From positions 11,689,532-11,753,531 of the forward strand of contig CM055617.1 in NCBI GenBank assembly GCA_029379385.1: 64,000 nt of DNA. Reading direction: 5' to 3'. This stretch comes from Quillaja saponaria. Its lineage: Eukaryota > Streptophyta > Magnoliopsida > Fabales > Quillajaceae. The notes beneath the pieces were generated by a model. The model did no database searches, was not told where the DNA came from, and saw only the letters and a program-made list of their open reading frames with translations. Below are positions 24,214-37,800 of this stretch, in pieces; the stretch's first letter is position 1; each line of letters opens with the position of its first letter. A program made the position numbers and the translations under genes.

Positions 24214-26240
24214 CTCCCAGGTTGTTTATAGCAAGATCCAACCTCTGAAGCAACGTTGAGTTTCCAATGTCTCTTGGTATGTATCCACTGAATTTATTAG
24301 ATGCCAATGAAATACTTTTGAGCTCTTTGCATTGAGACCATCCTGTTGGTAGCTGACCAAATAATTCATTGAACTGAAGCCAAAGTAATTCAAGTTTTGG
24401 AAGATTATGACACATAGCTAATGGGAGACTACCAGTAAGATTGTTTCTGTCAAGATCAAGGCAGTTCCAATACCGAGTTGTTGAAGATGGTAAACTGGTA
24501 TAGAACCCGAAAGTTGATTTTCTCCCAAGTATATGATCTGAAGTTGGGGAAGATCCCCAATCTCTTTTGGAATGTTTCCTGAATTATTTGTTTTAGAAAT
24601 AGAAATGATAAATCTACTAATTACATGCATGCAATATTAATTATTTTTAAATGTCACTCACAAGTTAATTATTTAAAACTAAATAATCATAGTGTAATAA
24701 AATAGTCATTTCTAGGTTGCTTTTTTGAGAGATGGGTTAAAGAGTTAGAGAGGGGGAATGATGAAAAGAGGGGAGTGATCTGGGCAAAAAGTTTTGTTTT
24801 GTTTTCCCAACTCATCACAATTTTCATTTATTTATTCATTTACCAGTCACGTATGTGTGAGTCAACTTAAACAAACCTTGACTAATCATCTCTCTGATTA
24901 GGTAAAAAATAAGCTATCTACATCGGGACTCTAAGTATTTTACTTTCCACGTCCTTCCTAAGGAGATTCAAACCTAGAAAGCCTAATAAAATGATTACAT
25001 ATTCTTGATTACCAGGCCTATCCTTGAAATTTTTAAATAAAATATCATATTCATAGATGGTAGATATCATTTCGTCTACTTTATACAATAACAATTATAA
25101 TTGATGAATTGCTTACCATAAATACGAAATATAATGATTTAACTACATTCATGTCTAGAGTCATATAGATGTGTGCATAATTTCATGATTATCAAAAAAA
25201 TAAAAAATAAATCATGGTTATGTAAATGAAAAGAAAAACTGTTGATATTTAAATTCAGAATAATACTAAATAAGTAGTTTTGAGCTGAGCTAAAAATTTG
25301 AAGCTTCATGCAGTGCATGAGATAAGAAATTGTTTAAAGTATGGTGCTGAAAGACAATTGATATTATTTGTATAAAACCTTAAATCGGAAATCTACCAGT
25401 GTCAAGTGGAAATGTAAAATTTCTCCATTGTAGTGGTCAATGATGGATTGGATAGATGCCAATGATGAATATATAGATAAAAAGAAAAATACTAAATTTT
25501 TGGAACTCTGATATAGAAAATTAATGTGATCTAGAATAATACCAAATAAGTAGTTAAAGGACAAGCTGATCAACTGAAGTGACGTCAGGTTGGCAATTGT
25601 TGAAGGTATGATGTCCTGTAAGACGATTTGTTGACATTCTCAAAAATTTTAAATTTGTGAATCTACTAATCTCGGCTGGGATTTTCCCTCCAATTGAATT
25701 GTTTGCTAAATCCAACATCTCAAGATTTGACATGTTTGGAAATCGCCGACTAAAAGCATTAAAATTATTCCAACAAAGAATTAAGTGTTGAAGATTGGGT
25801 AATTCTCCAAGTATCCATGTTGGAATTTCCCCATCGAACATATTGTGACTAATATTAATCGACCTCAATCGATGCAACATGGCTACATTTGGAAAATGAC
25901 CATGAAAGTTGTTGTTACTAAGATCAAGAGCAAGAAGAAATGAGAGGTTTCCCAATTGTGAAGGCACGGTACCAGTAAGACCCATATTAGAAAGTATTAA
26001 AGATGTGACCCGTCGATGACGGGTGCCACATGTGACACCAATCCAAGTACAAAATGGTGAATTGTTGGTCCAATTTCCAGCCAAGAGATTGTGCGGGTTC
26101 TCTAATGAAATAGAGGACTTGAGGGCAAGGAGTGCAAGTTTATCAGTGGTGAGGTTGGTCATGCTCATAGCTAATAAAAAGCTAGTGAAGAAGTGTGGCG
26201 ACAATGCCAACAAAGGAAAAGGAAAGCAAAATATCTTCAT
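24214..26240 (-). pseudogene. 5' part of an LRR-RLK (exons 1 and 2), frameshifted
   Basis: Exon 1 is 25543-26240 and exon 2 is 24214-24578, separated by a 964-bp intron. Exon 1 begins with MKIFCFPFPLLALSPHF, a hydrophobic signal peptide, followed by the LRR N-terminal cap (FCTWIGVTC) and about six LRRs. One extra base near 25616 (ATGTCCTG for ATGCCTG on the plus strand) shifts the frame in the seventh LRR. Exon 2 is 365 nt where 363 is normal, with extra bases near 24493 and 24470. There is no third exon: intron 2 runs into the truncated exon 1 of the next copy at about 23885. The start is supported by alignment with the intact gene and by the TATA box 75 bp upstream. Because all exons are phase 1, the chimera would have carried five extra LRRs if not frameshifted. 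Confidence 0.85.
24850..25030 (-). repeat. SINE-like repeat within intron 1
   Basis: On the minus strand it reads GGCCTGGTAATCAAG, then AGGTTTGAATCTCC and GGAC...GTAAAATAC...GAGTCCCGATGTAGA. The first two resemble pol III A and B boxes. Related sequences lie at 51130-51300 (intron 1 of the intact gene) and 38226-38310. Its presence in both paralogous introns means it predates the block duplication. Confidence 0.45.
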
Positions 26241-26314
26241 TTGTGGTAGTGAGATTGGATAGATGTGTATGGGTAATCAGCAAATGATGCAAAGAGGAGG
26301 AGGAAGCTAATTAG

Positions 26315-26322
26315 TATTTATA
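26315..26322 (-). promoter_or_regulatory. TATA box of the block A RLK
   Basis: TATAAATA on the minus strand, about 75 bp upstream of the ATG at 26240. It is conserved in sequence and spacing with 52605-52612 upstream of the intact paralogue. Confidence 0.65.
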
Positions 26323-26719
26323 AGAGGAAGGCTTCCTTATAATTAGTGAATGCGTGGCTCATGACTTTTGTAACAGAGAATTAAAGAGTTTCCATTGACA
26401 TTGCTAGCTTTCATCCCTTAGCCTAGGTTGATATTATTGGGTCTCTTACGCCATGTTGGACCAATATTATCGGCTCGTGTAGCCTACTTGACATCCACAA
26501 AGTGAAGAATTATATCATGTTTGGCTACTGATTATGAAGTAACACATAATTGTTTTCTAGAGAATATACCATGTACTCCACAAATTTTATGATTTATCAT
26601 GAATTATTATTCGCTTTATTTTAAACATATATCTACATTTTTCTTAGAAATTAAGATTCAGGCTTAGATTTATGAATATTTATAAATTAAATCACGGTTT
26701 AGAGTGAAGAGTCTTAATA

Positions 26720-28580
26720 AAGCAATAACTATATATCATTAATTATACATCTGGTTCAACTTAGTTCAACAATCAATAATATATCTACGTTGCACATCAA
26801 TTAATGACTCAAACCTCAGATTTCATAGTTTTAGCATCTTAATCTTAACAATTAAGTTAAGATCTTGATGTAGTAGTTAGAAGTTAGATTTTTAGTTTCA
26901 AAGTCTTGTACTTTAAAAACAAAAACAAACAAAAAAAAAAAATCTCAAGAGTAATGCTCATGAATATTCCAATATGCAATAGCTCTCCTGGATAGTGACA
27001 AATGGCTCAGGCTGAGTTTGGTAATGATGTGACATTAAAAAGTTATTGTGACTTTCAGCTGCGTAAAACCAATTGTTAAAAAGCTGAGCTTGAATATTTG
27101 CTGGCGAGCCTGAGACGAGCTCGAGCCAAGCTCAAGCTTGCCTAAAGTGAGACGAGACCCAAAGCTCGACTCGGCTCTTGACACCCTTATTAGTGACTAG
27201 GTAGAAAACATAAATAATTTTCTCCTTTAATGATTGATGTTATTAGTGCTTACCAACCAAGGAAACAAATAAAAATAATTTTCTCATTTAATGGTGATGT
27301 TATTAGTGCTTGCCTCATCTTTCAAACTCTGTAAAGACTTGATGAAGAATAAGAAATTAAAAGGCTAAACTGTGGAGTGAATATATATTCACTCAAGAAT
27401 AATTAATATTATAATTGGTGGTGGTAGACCTTTGGTGTCCTTGTAAGATAACACATGTTTTAACACTGTTAGTTTATCAAGTAATATTTATGATGTTATA
27501 ACTAATTTTTATTGGTAGAACATGAATTAAGATATCAAAATAACACTACAGATCTATATCCCATGTTTTGACGCACATTCATATATACTTAATTATAGTG
27601 CATAATACAATGCACAATATTGCAGTGGACATGTCTCACGCTTATGAATTGTATATTAAGATGGTATATGTGTGGCTTAAATATGATAGCATGTGTAACA
27701 ATAATATATTCAATTAACAATTTATTGCACCTCACATGTGTAAAAGTTTTAACCTAATACATCTAGTTGTTTAAAATATTTGATATAAAAAACTTCTTTT
27801 TATTTTTATCAATGAGGGAGATTAATTGCAAGCACTAAAAATATAAGTATTTCTAATTGATCCCTATAATATTTATTGATGTCAATAATACCCCTGAAAT
27901 AATTACAAGTCTACAATTTTATCTAAAATACTAATTTTTAATGTATTTTCTTCTCTTCAAATCAAAAAAATTTAAGAACATATATAATAGAAATAAAATA
28001 TGCAATAGTTGATTTTATAAAGCTGAGTATAACAAATTTTATACACAACGCAAATATAACGAATCGTTAAAAGATTTTACTGTCTAGCCAGTTAATTTAT
28101 GCCAATCAATTATGTTGTATGCATTGTCGTTCCTTTTTTTTTTTTTTTTTTTGGCACTAAAAGTCAGTACATAAGCTAACTTCCGACACGGTTGCAAATG
28201 TAGAAATTACTAGAAGGTTTTAAGTGTTTTCTCTCAAAAGAATTCAGCAACCATAATTATGTTGTAGCATACGTATAATAATTAGAAAAATAATTCTCAA
28301 ATTTAGAAACTTATTAAACAAAGAGAATTTAATTAGTATTATAATTTTAATATTATTAGAAGATTGAGAATAATTAAAAATAATAATTCGATTACTATTG
28401 GAGACCTATTAAACAAATAGAAAAAAATAGATAATAAACAAGCACAATTGGAAAATGGCAATTGTATATATTATAGAATCATAAATGATATTTAAGAAAA
28501 TTAAAATTTTTTATCGCTTTTGACAACATTGAATCCTTTGCTTAGATCTACCACAGAAAACTTTCTGAGTTTTCCATATC
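26720..28580. repeat. 5'-flank region, copy 1 of block A
   Basis: Upstream region of the block A RLK, matching 52930-54870 of block B, and also 31370-32920 and 58150-58960, which have no gene attached. Shared words include AATTTTCTCATTTAATGGTGATG, GCTAAACTGTGGAG and TTGACAACATTGAATCC. Positions 27009-27080 hold the start of a TGAGTTTGGTAAT MITE, and 27081-27192 a GAGCTCG-rich piece ending TTGACACCCTTA. No gene is seen. Confidence 0.7.
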
Positions 28581-29377
28581 TCTTCCAGTTTGGTCAAGAG
28601 AAAAAATCAGCTTATTGAAAGAACCAAAAGCGTAATAATTATTTATTGAGATTTGGAGTGTTTCTCATAACAAGAGTTGGTTTTTACATAAAATAATAAT
28701 AATAAATAAGGAAATAATATATCTATGTTCATACTTTATATAAAAGTGGCTTGCTTGATAGCACAATATTTTGATTTTCTAATATTTCCCGTATAAAAAT
28801 TTAATTTACATGATCTATTTTTAATTCAACTTCTAACTCTTGATTTGATTTTACATAAATAATTTTTTAAAGTAATATGATTGTTTCCCTAACTCTTCTC
28901 TATCTTAATAGTAATAGAAGCGTAATTGCTTCTTCTTCTTCTTTTTAAATAAATTTTTAATAATAATGAACTCTCATAATTTTTATTATTAAAGTGTATT
29001 TACTTTAATAATAAATTTTAAAGTAATAAATTTTTTAATTAATTTTTTTTATATTTAAAAGTTATCTACAATTTAACACCAAATTAAACTCTCAATCTCA
29101 TTATTTTTTTTATCATAAGATTATAATTATTATTATTTCATTCATCCTAATAAATTTTTAATAATAATAAGTTCTAAAAAATAATTAAATTTGTATTTAT
29201 AATTTAACACATCTTAGATTCCCAATCTCATTTTGCTTTGTCCATGTATGTCTTTCAATATCCTGTTGTGTTGTTCTTAATTCTTTATAGTAGATTAAAA
29301 TCTCAATTATTTAAGGGTTTTTTTTTTTTTTTTGGTGGTGCTGAATTGAACAAGCAGTTATTAGATTGTAATTATTA

Positions 29378-29667
29378 GAGCAACTTACACTCCCCCCTCT
29401 TTTAAGATTTGGTGATATAATACTAAGGTCCAAAATTTGAAAAAATCAACACTCTCCTCCCTTGGATATTGGATAGAAAATCTGATGGTGTTACAAAATA
29501 ATATGGGTAAAATATTAAAAATTCATATTTATATAACCAAAATTGTCATACTTTTTTTTTTTCTTTTTTTTTTAAATGAGTCCTAATATTTACTTTTTTA
29601 CACCATCCTTTATTTCTAAATTTATTTTCTTAAAAGCAACCTCATTTTTTTATTAATAAAATAAGAA

Positions 29668-29710
<43 letters not shown>

Positions 29711-30154
29711 AGGTTAAATTTTCTCATGATTTGAACTTTAAAAAATTTAAAGCTATCTGAATTTAAAAAGTAAATTCAAACAGTTTTAGGAAAATAATAT
29801 TTTTTTTCCATTTATAGGTTGAAAAGTATGAAGAAGAACGATGACGTTTTATTATAATTATAAGTCTTTATTCTTTTATTAATTAGTACATCATAAATTT
29901 ATTCATATTTTTAACGAGTTAAAGTGATGAAAATATCTTCTAATTAAAATCTCTTTATTTGAAGAGAAAAATCCTAAATTACAGACTTATAAGTGTCGTG
30001 AAGTTATAACATATATAGGTTGTTTTTAGAATATCATTCATAAATTTAATATATATTTTTTTGTTAAATATTCCTTTTATTAGAGATAATATAGTATAAA
30101 TTTTTTTTTGAGGTTGTTGTTAAGAAAATCAATTAAAGATAAAGGATGGTATTT

Positions 30155-30188
<34 letters not shown>

Positions 30189-30393
30189 GACTCATTTGAA
30201 AAGTGAAAACTAAAATTAAGACTTTTTGGTACTTTGGGGATACAAACATGACTTTTTAGTATTTTACTCAAATTATTTTGTAACACCGTTAACTTTTCCA
30301 TCCATCCAGGGGAGGGGAATGTCGATTTTTCCAAACTTTGGACCTTAGTGTTATTTCACAAATCTCAAGGAAAGAAAGTGTAATTTTCTCTTA
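29378..30393. mobile_element. Mutator-like element with long terminal inverted repeats
   Basis: About 1,016 bp. The left arm (from 29378: ...TTGGTGATATAATACTAAGGTCC...AATAATATGGGTAAAATATTA) is the inverse of the right arm ending at 30393 (...AGTATTTTACTC...GGACCTTAGTGTTATTTC). The similarity continues inward to about 29650 and 30090 (ACCATCCTTTATTT / AAAGATAAAGGATGGT). TAATTATTA flanks it at 29369-29377 and 30394-30402, a 9-bp duplication as expected for Mutator-type elements. There is no coding capacity. The centre contains (TA)n at 29674-29708 and 30160-30184. Confidence 0.7.
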
Positions 30394-30403
30394 TAATTAT
30401 TAT

Positions 30404-31369
30404 ATTTATTTATGTTTATAAGTTTTCAAGGGAGGGAAGTGTAATTTACTCTTATAATCATTATATTTATTTATGTTTATAATTTTTTAATAATAATTAA
30501 ATTGAATCAACCACAAAATTTAAATCTAATTGATTTGTAAGTTTATTTTTTTTCTAATACTTCATTAGAATTGTATTTAACTAATTCACAAGTATAATTA
30601 AGTAAAATGAAATGAGTAATAAAAAAATTATCAATCAGAAAGGTTAATTTATAAATCATATAAATATGAGTTGCATGTTACATATAAATCCTTAATGTAT
30701 ATATATATATATATGGTTGAGAATTCTAAACCTAAAGCTTAAAATTTTTAGTTTCAAATATGTTACAAATTTATAAATTGCGTCAACCCCCCACTAATCA
30801 ATTTTAAGAGTTGGAAATTTATAAATTTGAGATCTGAAGTTGGATGCAAACAATTTAGTATATCTGATAATTTTAAATTTGTTTCTCTTCAGGTGAAGTC
30901 TACACGGGTAGTTAGAGGAGATTTTCTTGCGATGGTATCTTTCAAATTTATTTTGGTTTTTTCCCTTTTACAGGTTGACTTTAATCTTATTAGTTGGAGA
31001 TGAGCGAGAGTAGTGGGCTAATGTGGCATTAATAAATTATTTTGGAATGTTTGGTTACAAGTGGCTGACTTGGAATAAATTACATTGAAATGTTTGATTA
31101 CAATGGTAAGTGGTGACTTAGGTAAATATGTGAGAAAAATGAGAAAACAATATATATAAATATAATCTTGTTCTATCCTGTAAAAAATAATGAATATTTT
31201 AACAGTGTCTTAAGTGTACTTATTAAATTGAAATTATTATGATTTTTAGAATTTGAAACTTCTTAAAAGCAATAATTTATATATTAAGTATCACTGATTA
31301 TGAAAATAAATAATTTCTACTGAAATTAGGGAGTACTAAATGGAGTCAATAATTAAATAAATAAAATTT
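30404..31369. other. AT-rich spacer shared by both blocks
   Basis: It matches about 56690-57590 (for example GTGGGCTAATGTGGCATTAAT, GGAATGTTTGGTTACAAGTGG). A small direct repeat of the Mutator-like arm (AAGGGAGGGAAGTGTAATTTACTC) follows at 30430-30455. No gene is visible. Confidence 0.5.
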
Positions 31370-32920
31370 TTAATTAGTAATAATTATATATTATTAATTA
31401 TACATTTGGTGCAACTTGGTTTAACTATTAATAATATATCCATGCTGCACAGTAATTAATGACTCAAATATAAGATATTATGGCTTTAGCATTTCTATCT
31501 TAACAATTGAGCTAAGATCTTGACATAGTTGTTAGAAGTTGAGATATAATTTCCGACTCATGATCAGCTAAATTTCTTTATTCTTGTCTTCCAAAGAGAA
31601 GAAACAAATGACAAAGTGGAAAAAGGAACATAGATAAAGTAGAAACGAATATATAACAAAGTAGAAAAAGGAACATAGATATGATGGCAACGTAACTATA
31701 TGGCGTAAGAGACCCGTTGATCTCACTTAGACTTTGTAAAGATGGTGGAAGATTATCCCCTAAGTGATGGAAGCAATGTCTATATTTTAAAAAATGAAAA
31801 ATAAAAAAAAACTTCTCATTTAGTGGTGATGTTATGTGCTTGCCTCATCTTTCAAACTCAGTAATGACTTTGAAAAATCCATAAGAAAAAGGCTAAACAG
31901 TGGAGGGAATAAATATTCAGTGAAGAGTAATTAATATTATAACTGGTGGTGGTAGACCAAAAGTCTCTTACGAGATAAAGGTAGAAGTTTTAACTCCGTT
32001 TAATTTATCATATAATATTTATATTTTTAGTGACATGACCAAATTTCATTGACAAGACATAAATTAAAATATCAGAATAAGATAGAAGATTTATATTCCA
32101 CTATTTTGACATACATTGATATATATTTTATTATGGTGTGTGATACAGTGCGCAATATGGCATTGCGCATGTCTCATATGGAGAAATTATATATTAGGAC
32201 GGTACAAGAATGACTTAAATATGATAACACATGACAATAAAATACTCAATTAATAATTTATTGTACCTATGTAATGAATGTATAATTTATTTTTATTAAT
32301 AAAGGAGCTTAATTGTAAGCACTAAAGATATGAATATTTGTAACTCATCCTTATAATATTTGTTGATCTCAATAATACCCCTAAAATAATTACTAGTCAA
32401 CAATTTTATTTAAATAATTATTTTTAATATACAATAGTTGATTTGATTACGCTGAGTATAAAAAATTTTACACACAAAACGTAAGTATAACAGATCGATA
32501 GTGTATCTTACGCTAATTAATTTATGGTACCAAAAGTCAATACATAAGCTAACTTCCCGAAATTACTAGAAGGTTTTAAGTGTTTTCTCTCAAAATAATT
32601 CAGCAACCATAATTATGTTGTAGCATACGTATAACAATTAGAAAAATAAATCTAAAGCTTGGACATTTATTTTAAAAAAAAAAGAATTTAATTACTATTA
32701 TAATTTAATATTATTAGAAGATTGATAATTATAAAAAATAATAATTCTATAACTATTGGAGACTTATTAAAGAAATAGATAAAAAAGAAACACAATTGGC
32801 AAATGGCAATTGTATATATCATAAAATCATAAATGATATTTAAGAAAATTAAAAAAAAATTACCAGTTTTGACAACATTGGATCCTTTGCCTAGATCCAC
32901 CACAGGAAACTTTCTCTGAT
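31370..32920. repeat. 5'-flank region, copy 2 of block A, without a gene
   Basis: A second copy of the RLK upstream region (compare 26720-28580) about 4.5 kb away in the same orientation. It contains a short local repeat around 31600-31680 (GTAGAAAAAGGAACATAGAT). There is no RLK exon between this copy and the 3' flank of the next gene, so it is an orphan promoter region left by rearrangement. Confidence 0.7.
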
Positions 32921-32999
32921 GATTCGATGGGTAATATAAGATATATATATTTTTTTCATAGTATCTATTATTATTACAAGAGTAAAACATCGGATTTAG

Positions 33000-33440
33000 A
33001 TTTATAATTGGAAATTGAAAGAGGTGTGTAAAATTTTTCAAATTAAAATTTGTTTTATTATGAAACAAACAATAAAACATATTTTAACCTAAGAATTTTT
33101 TTCTATAAAATTTTTTTTATATGAGACAAACAGAGCCTAATTAAAGAAAAAAAGAGGATTGAGACTAATTAGACAACAAAATGGAAGGACTAATTATATA
33201 TCTACACACAATTAAAAATGTGAGAATTAAATTAAAATTTGTAATAAATTTAGGGATCAAAAAGGTACTCTTGCCTATATTGTAATATTAGTCTCACTTT
33301 AAAAACCCATGCGACTATGAATAAATATAGAAACTCCTCATTGTCTATTAACTATAGTTGAACAGTGTTTCTAAAAAGAAGTTTTCTGAAAGGTTTGTGA
33401 GGGTCATTCATGTAAGGTTATGATGGGGTTCCAATAGTCT
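33000..33440. repeat. Copy of the 3'-flank repeat, downstream of the 34.9 kb pseudogene
   Basis: It matches 11041-11598 and 46200-46850 (GAGGATTGAGACTAATTAGACAACAAAATGG, GGTTTGTGAGGGT.ATTCATG). Its relative position downstream of a minus-strand RLK is the same in all three cases. Confidence 0.7.
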
Positions 33441-34840
33441 ACTACTAAAAATAGGCCAACAAATCGAAGGAAGAGAGAAAGAGAATTGATAAAAAAAATA
33501 AAAAAACTTGGACAATAATTTGATAGAAAAGAGGACGAATTTGGTGTTTCTTCCTCTCAAATTGAAAAGGGACAAAGACAAAAACCCGCAAAGGATATTG
33601 AATTGGCTGAGAGAGTGAACTGCATTGCTTTGACAGGACAAATTTAAATTTGTGGCTGCAATTGCTGAATGGGAAGACTATGCCTGAAAGTTACGCAAAG
33701 AAATTTGTTCGAGCTTAGCATACTGGATCATAGAATATGATATCTCCTTGCTTTGTGTGTTTGCATTGACATGAAACCTTGTCCATCACAATACAGCTTC
33801 ATTTGCTCTGGATTCCCCCACTTACCTCCTTGCCTTTGATCCACCTCAACTTGTTAGAAATTGAATTCCATGTATGAGTGATGTGTTCCATGTTCTTTAG
33901 GAAAACTGAAAATTAGTTTGTTAAGAGTGATAATGTATCGGTGATGTGTTCTATGTTCTTAGCAATCTAATCTGATTTGGTACGACGAATCAACCGGTCC
34001 GATTTTAAGATATTGAAAAAAAAAAAGAGTGATATTTCGGAAATGTCTACTTACCTAACTGATATTATTTAAAAAAAAAAAAAAAATCTTTGTCAACAAT
34101 AGAGCTCTACTCTTTATTATTTCAGCAACAAAGCTTCCGATACCAATTTTAAATAAATAATCAGATAACAGCTTCTGTTTATTCTGTTTTTACGGTGACC
34201 AACAGCAATCCAAAATGACAACCCTTCACTATCCTAAACCCACAAGTCCACAACCCACCACCCATACCCCTTTGTCTTCTCTCTCCCCTCCATATTAGGA
34301 CCCAATCTGGTACCATCAACAAAAAGTGACTACTCCAACGTCTATGGCTATCAAATTCATATTCACACTTTCAGATTTAGGCCCGTCCCTTCACTCTATC
34401 CCATATAATCCAAATACACTTTCAGAATTATGAACCATAATTTGTAAAATAAATAATTTTGAATTGAATTCTATTTAAACAATTATAATCCAAACAACAT
34501 AATTTCATTGAATTCAATTAAATTCTATGAATGTGATGATTTATTTCAAATATCATAAAGTAATTTAAATTGAATTGAATTGAAATGAAAGAATTCTTCT
34601 ATAGAATTGTTCCAAACATACCCTAAAGAAATCATGAAAAAGCCACTAATTAAATTTCAAATTTGATACATAAAAACATATTATAAAATTTATTTTCTTC
34701 TTAGAAAATATAAGACACCTAATATTTTGGTTACATACGTAGTACATAAGATTAAACATGAAACAAACAAAATGGAGTTCGGCCTAGAAAACATATTGGA
34801 TTATATCACGATATGCATAAAAAGGGAAATAATTATTGTC
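33441..34840. other. Intergenic, no gene recognised
   Basis: Mixed sequence with A-runs at 34016-34026 and 34070-34086. Positions 34440-34625 are made of GAATTGAATT/AATTCAATTC words ending in GAATTGTTCCAAACATACCC, which may be a decayed MITE, but I could not pair its ends. Confidence 0.4.
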
Positions 34841-34885
34841 ACACATATTAACTAACCAAGGTCATAATATTTTCTAAAAACTCAA

Positions 34886-37800
34886 TTAACTTCCCATAAT
34901 GGTTTTCATGAAATTGATTTTGACCTTGTTCAACCGACACACTTTCCATGTTGATTTTTTCCCCTGGCGAGTCATCACAACAATTTAGAGCCAATCCCAA
35001 AATTGTAGATATACAAAGTAATTTTGCAGCTATATGTTGTTCTTCTTCTCCCAGTAAATTAGTATCCACAATTTGAATTGTTTCATGTGGCACTGACTCT
35101 TTTACCCAACTCTTCAAACTCAAATTCTCATCAAAACTTGTCATCATGTTTCTAATTGTATAATGCCGAAGCTGTACACATCTCCTTTTGCGGAAACAAC
35201 TCCTCCTGATCCATACTCTACATAGAAATAATCATAATGTATTAGGAATAAGAGAAAAAAAAAAAATCCATATGCAAAAAATGTACTTAACTATATTTCT
35301 GTGATGCGATAAGTACCTGGTGCTATATAGCCTAGTGTAGCCAAGGTGTTGGTGGAATGTGTTTGAGACTGCCCATCATTTAAAAGTTTGGTAATGCCAA
35401 AATCAGCAACATGTGCAACCATATTTCCATCTAACAAAAAATTGCTTGGCTTCAAATCACAATGAACCAACCTTGTTGAATAACCATTATGGAGATACTC
35501 TAATGCAGATGCGACATCTATCATTATGTTCAATCTCTGCAAGATTAAAAGTTATGAGCGTACAACCACTTCTCAAGGCTCCCATTTGGCATGAACTCCA
35601 TCACCAACGCTCTGAAATCAACATTGTTAGAATAGCTGGTGATAATTTTAGTAAGATTGCGATGGCTAATGTTACGAATAGCTCACATTCAATATCAAAA
35701 CTCCTTGAGGCAGCCTCCAAGTGAAAATTAAATACTTTGACGACGACTGAAGATCCACTCGAAAATATCCCTTTGACGACAGAACCAAAAATTCCCTTAC
35801 CCAGAAAATTACTCTCATCAAAGTTGTTTGTTGCTGTAAAAGCTCATAGTAAGAAATCCTTCTTGGTACTCCTATAGTGGATAACTCATATTCAGCTAAG
35901 TCACCATGCTTTTTCCTCTTGTATTGCAAAATGATTAAGCACGTCAGTAGATGAACAGTTAACACAATTATGGGCTGTATGAATTTCAACACAATCAACT
36001 AAAATTTTTAGGTGACCTCTGGTTGGTTTTCTTGATAAAACATGGTGGGACTTTCAAGTTCGATCCACCACTGGGGATCTTTCCTTGTAACTTGTTGTAT
36101 GAGACACTGAGATACTTTAAATCAATAAGTAACTCCATTGACTTTGGAATCATCCCAGCTAGAGTATTATGTGACAAATCCAAAAACTCCAAGGTCTGCA
36201 AGCTACCAATCGCACTAGGAATGTTCCCTAAGATTTTATTCCAAGATAGATCAAACTTTGTTAGAGCCCTCAAATTCTTTATCTCCGGTGGTAGAAATCC
36301 ATTAAAATAATTGGAGGACAAGTTTAAGTCCAATATATCTTTGAGACCCCATAATGTAGATGGTATTGTAGAGGTTAAATTGTTGACGTCCAAGCGAAGA
36401 ATCCTTAGAGATGTAAGATTCCTCAAACACGATGGCAGCAACCCATAAAGCTGATTGTTACTGAAACTCAACTCACCCAAATGTTTCATCTGACAGAACT
36501 CATTAGGAATAGAAGTATTTAATAGGTTCCCTTCAAGATAAAGTACTTGGAGATTATTGAGCTTCCTTCACTATAGTAGGAATTGCTCCTCTAAAATTGT
36601 TGTTAACAAGTGCCAGTAAAATCACACTACTTAAGTTTCCAATTCCTTGTGGAATACTTCCTGTAATTTCACAATTTGACACGTATAATACTCGAAGAGA
36701 AGAAGAGAAATTTCCCACTGAATTTGGAAGTTTACAACGCAAAGAATTTCCTGATAAATCCACAACACTCAGTTGTTCGCAGCTGGAAATAGAGGAGAGA
36801 AAGGTGATGTCTAGAGTGAAATAATTTCCATGTAAGACGAGAGTCTGAAGGTTTTTTTAAATTCCTAAGTGAGTTGGTATAACTCTTGATAATAAATTGT
36901 TGGCCAACTCCAGATGAACGAGCTCAGAGGCATGGGAAATACATTTTTGAATCTCTTCCACTCAGTACTAAAGAGGTAGATTCCTTCAATGTTAACTAGG
37001 CTATGGCCTGTATTTGATGGAATAATTCCTGACAATGAACTAAATGACAAGTATAAATGCTTCATGGTTGTGATGTTGAAGAGATTTTAAGGTAAGGATC
37101 CAGTTAGATGATATGATTATTTCCCAACAACAGTATCTTGAGGTTTGGTAGATTACCTATTTCTCGGGGAGTAGAACCTGCATCATGGGAATTTTCATTT
37201 ACATTACTGTAAGAGTACATAGCTGATATATGTATTCATGCATGAATACTGTACAAGAACAATATATGATTGTATAACTTGCAAGATGCACCAGATCTTA
37301 AAATGAGTTTGTAAATAGAAATTATATAGAAAGAAACATTTACACCCACTTCACTTGAAGAGTATAACTCCTTTTATTTTTTTCATAAGTGGTATTAATA
37401 ACATCATAATATGCATGGTACTTCAAAACAATTTATTTCTTTTCTATTAGCAAAAAATTATATGAATATTGAAGAAAAGAAAATCAATAAACTAGCTAGC
37501 AACAAATATTATCACTAGCAGGGATTTGCATTTAATTAGTCATCCACAGACACTAGTAGTTTTTACCTTCCAGCCTGTTTAAACCAAGAGCCAATCTCTG
37601 AAGCGAACGTTATGTTTCCGATGTCTAATGGTATGTATCCGCTAATTTATTAGATGTCAATGTAAGATTTTTGAGCTTTTTGCATTGAGACCAACCTGAT
37701 TGGTAGCTAACCAAACAATTCATTGAAATGAAGCCCAAGAAATTCAAGTTTTGGAAGGTTATGACACATATCTAATGGGAGACTACCCGTAAGATTATTT

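Larger units (their letters stand above)
11041..32990 (-). other. Block A: segmental duplication paralogous to 46200-58970
   Basis: Read by eye, the order of landmarks is the same in both blocks: 3' flank repeat, RLK gene(s), promoter with TATAAATA, first 5' flank copy, long-TIR element, spacer, second 5' flank copy. Matching pairs include 11205/46420, 17360/46880, 18100/47540, 19788/47741, 26240/52530, 26500/52710, 29378/55677, 31007/57200 and 31600/58380. Block A is longer because of two solo LTRs and duplicated gene parts. Confidence 0.85.

Noticed and set aside
33408..33641. 77-residue minus-strand ORF downstream of the 34.9 kb pseudogene
   Set aside because: Begins in the 3'-flank repeat and shows no conservation of frame with the matching flanks.
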